Source of the DNA: Bugula neritina
Lineage: Eukaryota; Bryozoa; Gymnolaemata; Cheilostomatida; Bugulidae
Reading direction: 5' to 3'
Assembly (NCBI GenBank): GCA_964035545.1
Contig: OZ037769.1
Span: 7,003,429-7,067,428 of the forward strand
Length of the DNA: 64,000 nt
The position numbers and the translations under genes are program-made. Below are positions 60,700 to 64,000 of the stretch, one piece after another (within the stretch, counting starts at the first letter, position 1; each line of letters starts with the position of its first letter). The notes beneath the pieces are model-generated. The model was given only the letters and a program-made list of their open reading frames with translations, did no database searches and had not been told where the DNA came from.

Positions 60700-61641
60700 T
60701 GACAACTCCCAGCATACTGTAGAGCAACTTAAAAATCCTAATTGTAAAATAATGTATTGGCATCACTAGGCAGTGATGGTGATCGACTCGGTTTTAGTCG
60801 ACTTTACATGCGATGTGAAACACAAGGTCTATTTTAGGCTAAGGTGCATTGTGATTTTATTTTTAATCGACTATTCAATATCAACAGGAAACTGCTAGCT
60901 AGTGTAGGCTATTTGAAACAGGTTAACAATTTACAATTAGTTTGTACCTAATGCATATTATATTCTTATGTCAGATTCGTTAGTAAAATAAGCCATTGAA
61001 ATTTTGAAGCTACCTAATAATCAAAAATTATGAAAATAGTGCTTGCAGTAAAAACGATTGAGACCATGCAGTAAATGAGTGAATACTGTTACATAAAGCA
61101 CTGAGCAGTATCAACCATTATAAATTAAAACTTAACATAGTTTATAGCATAATAACTTTTGAAATGTGACTTGGCTCTATAGCTCCAACAGCTACTTTTC
61201 AGCTTCTTTAACGTAGTCAAAGGATGCAGGTCTGCTATGCTCTTCTAACTATGCTTTCTTGCTATTCAAAGCATTTCATTTTGAGTATTGAAAGTTTATT
61301 TTTGATAGAGGAGATAACTCTTACAAAAATTGTCAACAAAACTTGTTGATAATTAGATTAAGTACAAATTCTGTGTCTGTGTAGCCATTTCTGCATATGC
61401 CTAACTTCCAATCACATTCTTGTAGAAATTAAAAAAATTAACATTTAACAAGAAAGGTTGCAAACCAGACATATATGAGCATTTAATGGATATACCATAT
61501 AAAGTCGTAACATAATAATATTATAAACTAGTAATATATTAATTAACCACTGGTGAATAGTGCACAAATTTGACAGTTGAAGCTATGTATGTTGCTAATT
61601 ATTGCCTAGGTCTGAATTTTTTTGCATATAATCTTATAATA
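60700..61641. other. AT-rich intergenic DNA, nothing recognised
   Basis: No coding exon, repeat array or RNA gene identified on either strand. Confidence 0.5.
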
Positions 61642-61866
61642 GGGAGCAGCCGTGGCCTAGGGATTAGAATGTTCGCTTAGTGAACATGGAGTCGTAAGCT
61701 CAAACCCCAGATAAAGGCCGTTAGTGATGTTAGGAAGAGCATCCAGTCATAATTGCTCCTGTGCCCCATCTGAATAAATCCTTAGCCTGATTTACCAAAA
61801 AACCTTTTCATCATAAGGGTTTCCTCACAGGGATGGCAACTATAATAAATTTGTGCAAGTTTTTTC
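61642..61866 (+). mobile_element. tRNA-derived SINE, copy B
   Basis: GGGAGCAGCCGTGGCCTAGG starts a tRNA-like head with a perfect 5-base anticodon stem (TGTTC/GAACA). The body contains GATGTTAGGAAGAGCATCCA and GGTTTCCTCACAGGGATGGC, and a T-rich tail follows. Same family as 54896-55114. Confidence 0.82.
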
Positions 61867-61950
61867 ATCATCTTTTTATAACTTTACACAAAAAACTACA
61901 AGTGCTTTGCAACTAATATAATCTTTAACAATTTATTTTTGTTTCAACAC

Positions 61951-61954
<4 letters not shown>

Positions 61955-62020
<66 letters not shown>
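61955..62020. repeat. (TA)33 microsatellite
   Basis: 66 bases of uninterrupted TA. The apparent Tyr-Ile ORF across it is not a gene. Confidence 0.97.
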
Positions 62021-62024
<4 letters not shown>

Positions 62025-63096
62025 CAGCTATCTACAAATTATATTCCAATTACTTCACATATATTCATGCATGTATACATTGCATGTTGTGTTTTGGTTG
62101 CATGTATGTAGTAGTATATCAAGTATAAGTTTGGATTGAGTTGTGTAATTAGATTAACGACCAAATGTTATGTTACATCTACTTCACTTGAGCTGTATAC
62201 CTGTATAGGTATGTACACACTGATGGGTAGATCATAATCACTGAGCTACCCAATAAACCAAAAATCAATTTTCGATGTGCAAAAATGTATTGGGTTGGTC
62301 TGAATTTTTATATTTTGAAACTTTCACCTTCTCTAACCAAGAAAAGGAGGGTGGAAGTTTATAATAACATAAGTTAGGCCCAAAGATTTGCTAATCATAG
62401 TTTGTGTAAATATCAGTTATGAAGTCTATTTAGTATAGTACTAAACAAATTTGTAAATAGTTTTTTACATGCTGTAGGCTGTAATTTTTCAAATCAAGTT
62501 ACAATTTAATGCCTAACCATGAATAGGCATCAAGGCTATGAGTATACCATGATGAAAAATAAATATTTCTCTAATCTTGACTGTTCTTTTTTCTAATGCA
62601 AACATGTTGAAAATGACTAATTATATCAAGATCACAAAATGTTTCCAATATAATTCACAGGAGTATATGTGGGGTTGGGATTGTTGGGAGTTATATTTTA
62701 GGTTGCAAGGAGCACGCTTATTAAACACAGCTGTAACTTTGTAAGGCAATAATCTATTGTAGTAGAATACTTTAAAATTTAAACTATATTTATTATTGCC
62801 AATAAATTAATTAAAAACATTAAGGTGATAGAGATGCAGCACCAATTTACAAATGACACATAATGTGTAACAAGGTCTAACAATATGTATGTAATAAGAC
62901 ACAAGTAAAATTTACATGTAGAATAGAGAAATAAATAAATAGACGGGTAAAAGATTTATGAATAAATTCTTGTTTACATAACATGCCATTCCATGATCAT
63001 CTGTGTATTGTGCGGCAAAGACAATCCGCGTTAAAAAAATAAATAAAAGATTTTGAAAAATAATTCGAAAATAAACAGATTCCAATGCGAAAGCAG
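62021..63096. other. AT-rich intergenic DNA, nothing recognised
   Basis: No gene supported; the right end probably includes the 3' untranslated region of the 63097 gene (minus-strand AATAAA-like words occur near 62925-63050). Confidence 0.45.
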
Positions 63097-63833
63097 TCAG
63101 CAGTTGTTGATTTTTACAGCATCCAGCTGTTTGATAGCATTATATAGGAGTCGTGCCTCCTCTAACTTCATGTACTGTTCTTGAATGGATTGCAGGGTAA
63201 CTCCTCTCTCTTTTATATCCATATCATTGTGAGAACTTAGTGACTCAGTATTAGATTCATCTTCTCCTGTCTGTGAAATAGCATAACATAATTTATCAGC
63301 ATAATATAACTAAAGTTTGTGGATTGCTGAAAGCAACGTTTTATAACATTTCAAATCTGAATAGTATTTGAAAGAACACCTTTATAGTTTTACTAGCAAG
63401 TGTAGCATATCTAAACTATGTCAATTAGTGCTATTATTATATACATTTTCTAACATTTTCAGTTACCTCTGTTGATTGTGGTTCTACAAGTTTTTTGTCA
63501 GTTCTTAAGGAAAGCAATTCATTTCGAGTAGGTTTCAACTTTTCTTTAATCCTGGAGGACAGTTGAGTCAACTCAACTCTGTTTGGCTTCTTGCCATCTT
63601 CGAGTATAGGCAAGGCAAGCACATCTTTGAAAGAGGGTGACTGTGACGAGAAACTAGACTCTTGTCTGGGGGAGGTAGTGACTGTAGAAACTGCCGAACT
63701 TGAAGTCGTAGAAGCAGGAGACAAGGAGGCAGATATATTAGGAGATTTTGTGACAAACTCTGAGTCCACAGAACTTGTAGAGGTCATGGCGTGTGTTGAT
63801 GACGGTTCTTCCGTAGAATGTTCTGAACGTCTG
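63097..63833 (-). CDS. 3' part of an unrecognised Ser-rich gene (runs out to the right)
   Basis: Two predicted exons, 63833-63467 and 63270-63097 (TGA), joined in phase 0 at GAG/GTAACT. The first is Ser/Thr-rich and probably disordered (ASLSPASTTSSSAVSTVTTS). A Lys/Arg/Leu-rich segment (LSSRIKEKLKPTRNELLSLR) follows, then a helical C-terminus (LQSIQEQYMKLEEARLLYNA) ending KINNC. I do not recognise the family. Earlier exons lie beyond the window. Confidence 0.6.
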
Positions 63834-64000
63834 CTGGAATAAATTAACATAATTTAGATTCACATTCATAGGGCTTACGACATTTATTTATTAAAAAAAC
63901 TAAATTAAAATAATTAAAACAATTTGAAATGCCTTCTAGAAAAAACTGCCAATTTGCAAAATAATGGTTAGTTCTTTTTTCTTTCTTCTAGTCGCATCGA

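Noticed and set aside
61939-62139. ORF with a Tyr-Ile repeat
   Set aside because: It is the translation of a (TA)n microsatellite.

Overview
The window is AT-rich, intron-rich animal DNA. Every gene found is split by GT-AG introns, and the recognisable genes are metazoan: a dystroglycan, a transmembrane collagen, a plakin-repeat protein, ASH2L and ribosomal protein L4. A non-bilaterian animal, perhaps a sponge, would fit, but that is inference. I predicted exons by hand from splice sites, frame continuity and remembered family sequences. In the multi-exon models the summed coding length is a multiple of three.

Layout, left to right. 311-3651 (+): 3' part of an unrecognised gene. 4448-11435 (-): ASH2L, lacking its last exons. 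11.9-15.5 kb: a decayed LINE reverse transcriptase, a large foldback palindrome and low-complexity DNA. 15594-44989 (+): one dystroglycan gene of 17 exons (about 3716 aa). It has the alpha-dystroglycan N-terminal domain, a furin-like site, a hugely enlarged Ser/Thr mucin region, six tandem cadherin-like plus SEA-like modules, one membrane helix and a PPxY tail. Its 8.5 kb intron 4 carries a complete antisense gene (20175-26405) for a type II transmembrane collagen-like protein of about 1505 aa. 45650-49818 (-): an orphan acidic protein (626 aa). 50531-57540 (-): a small plakin-repeat protein (about 369 aa). 58307-60550 (-): ribosomal protein L4, with two intronic U18-type C/D snoRNAs. 63097-63833 (-): 3' part of an unrecognised Ser-rich gene.

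Between and inside genes lie tRNA-derived SINEs, short hAT-like elements, a TTAA-flanked MITE, foldback elements and many minisatellites, several of which begin at splice donors. The most unusual locus is dystroglycan. Only its fifth module keeps the Gly-Ser autoproteolysis motif, three modules are nearly identical in sequence, and the nested antisense collagen is another matrix-facing protein. Co-regulation of the pair is possible but not shown by the sequence.
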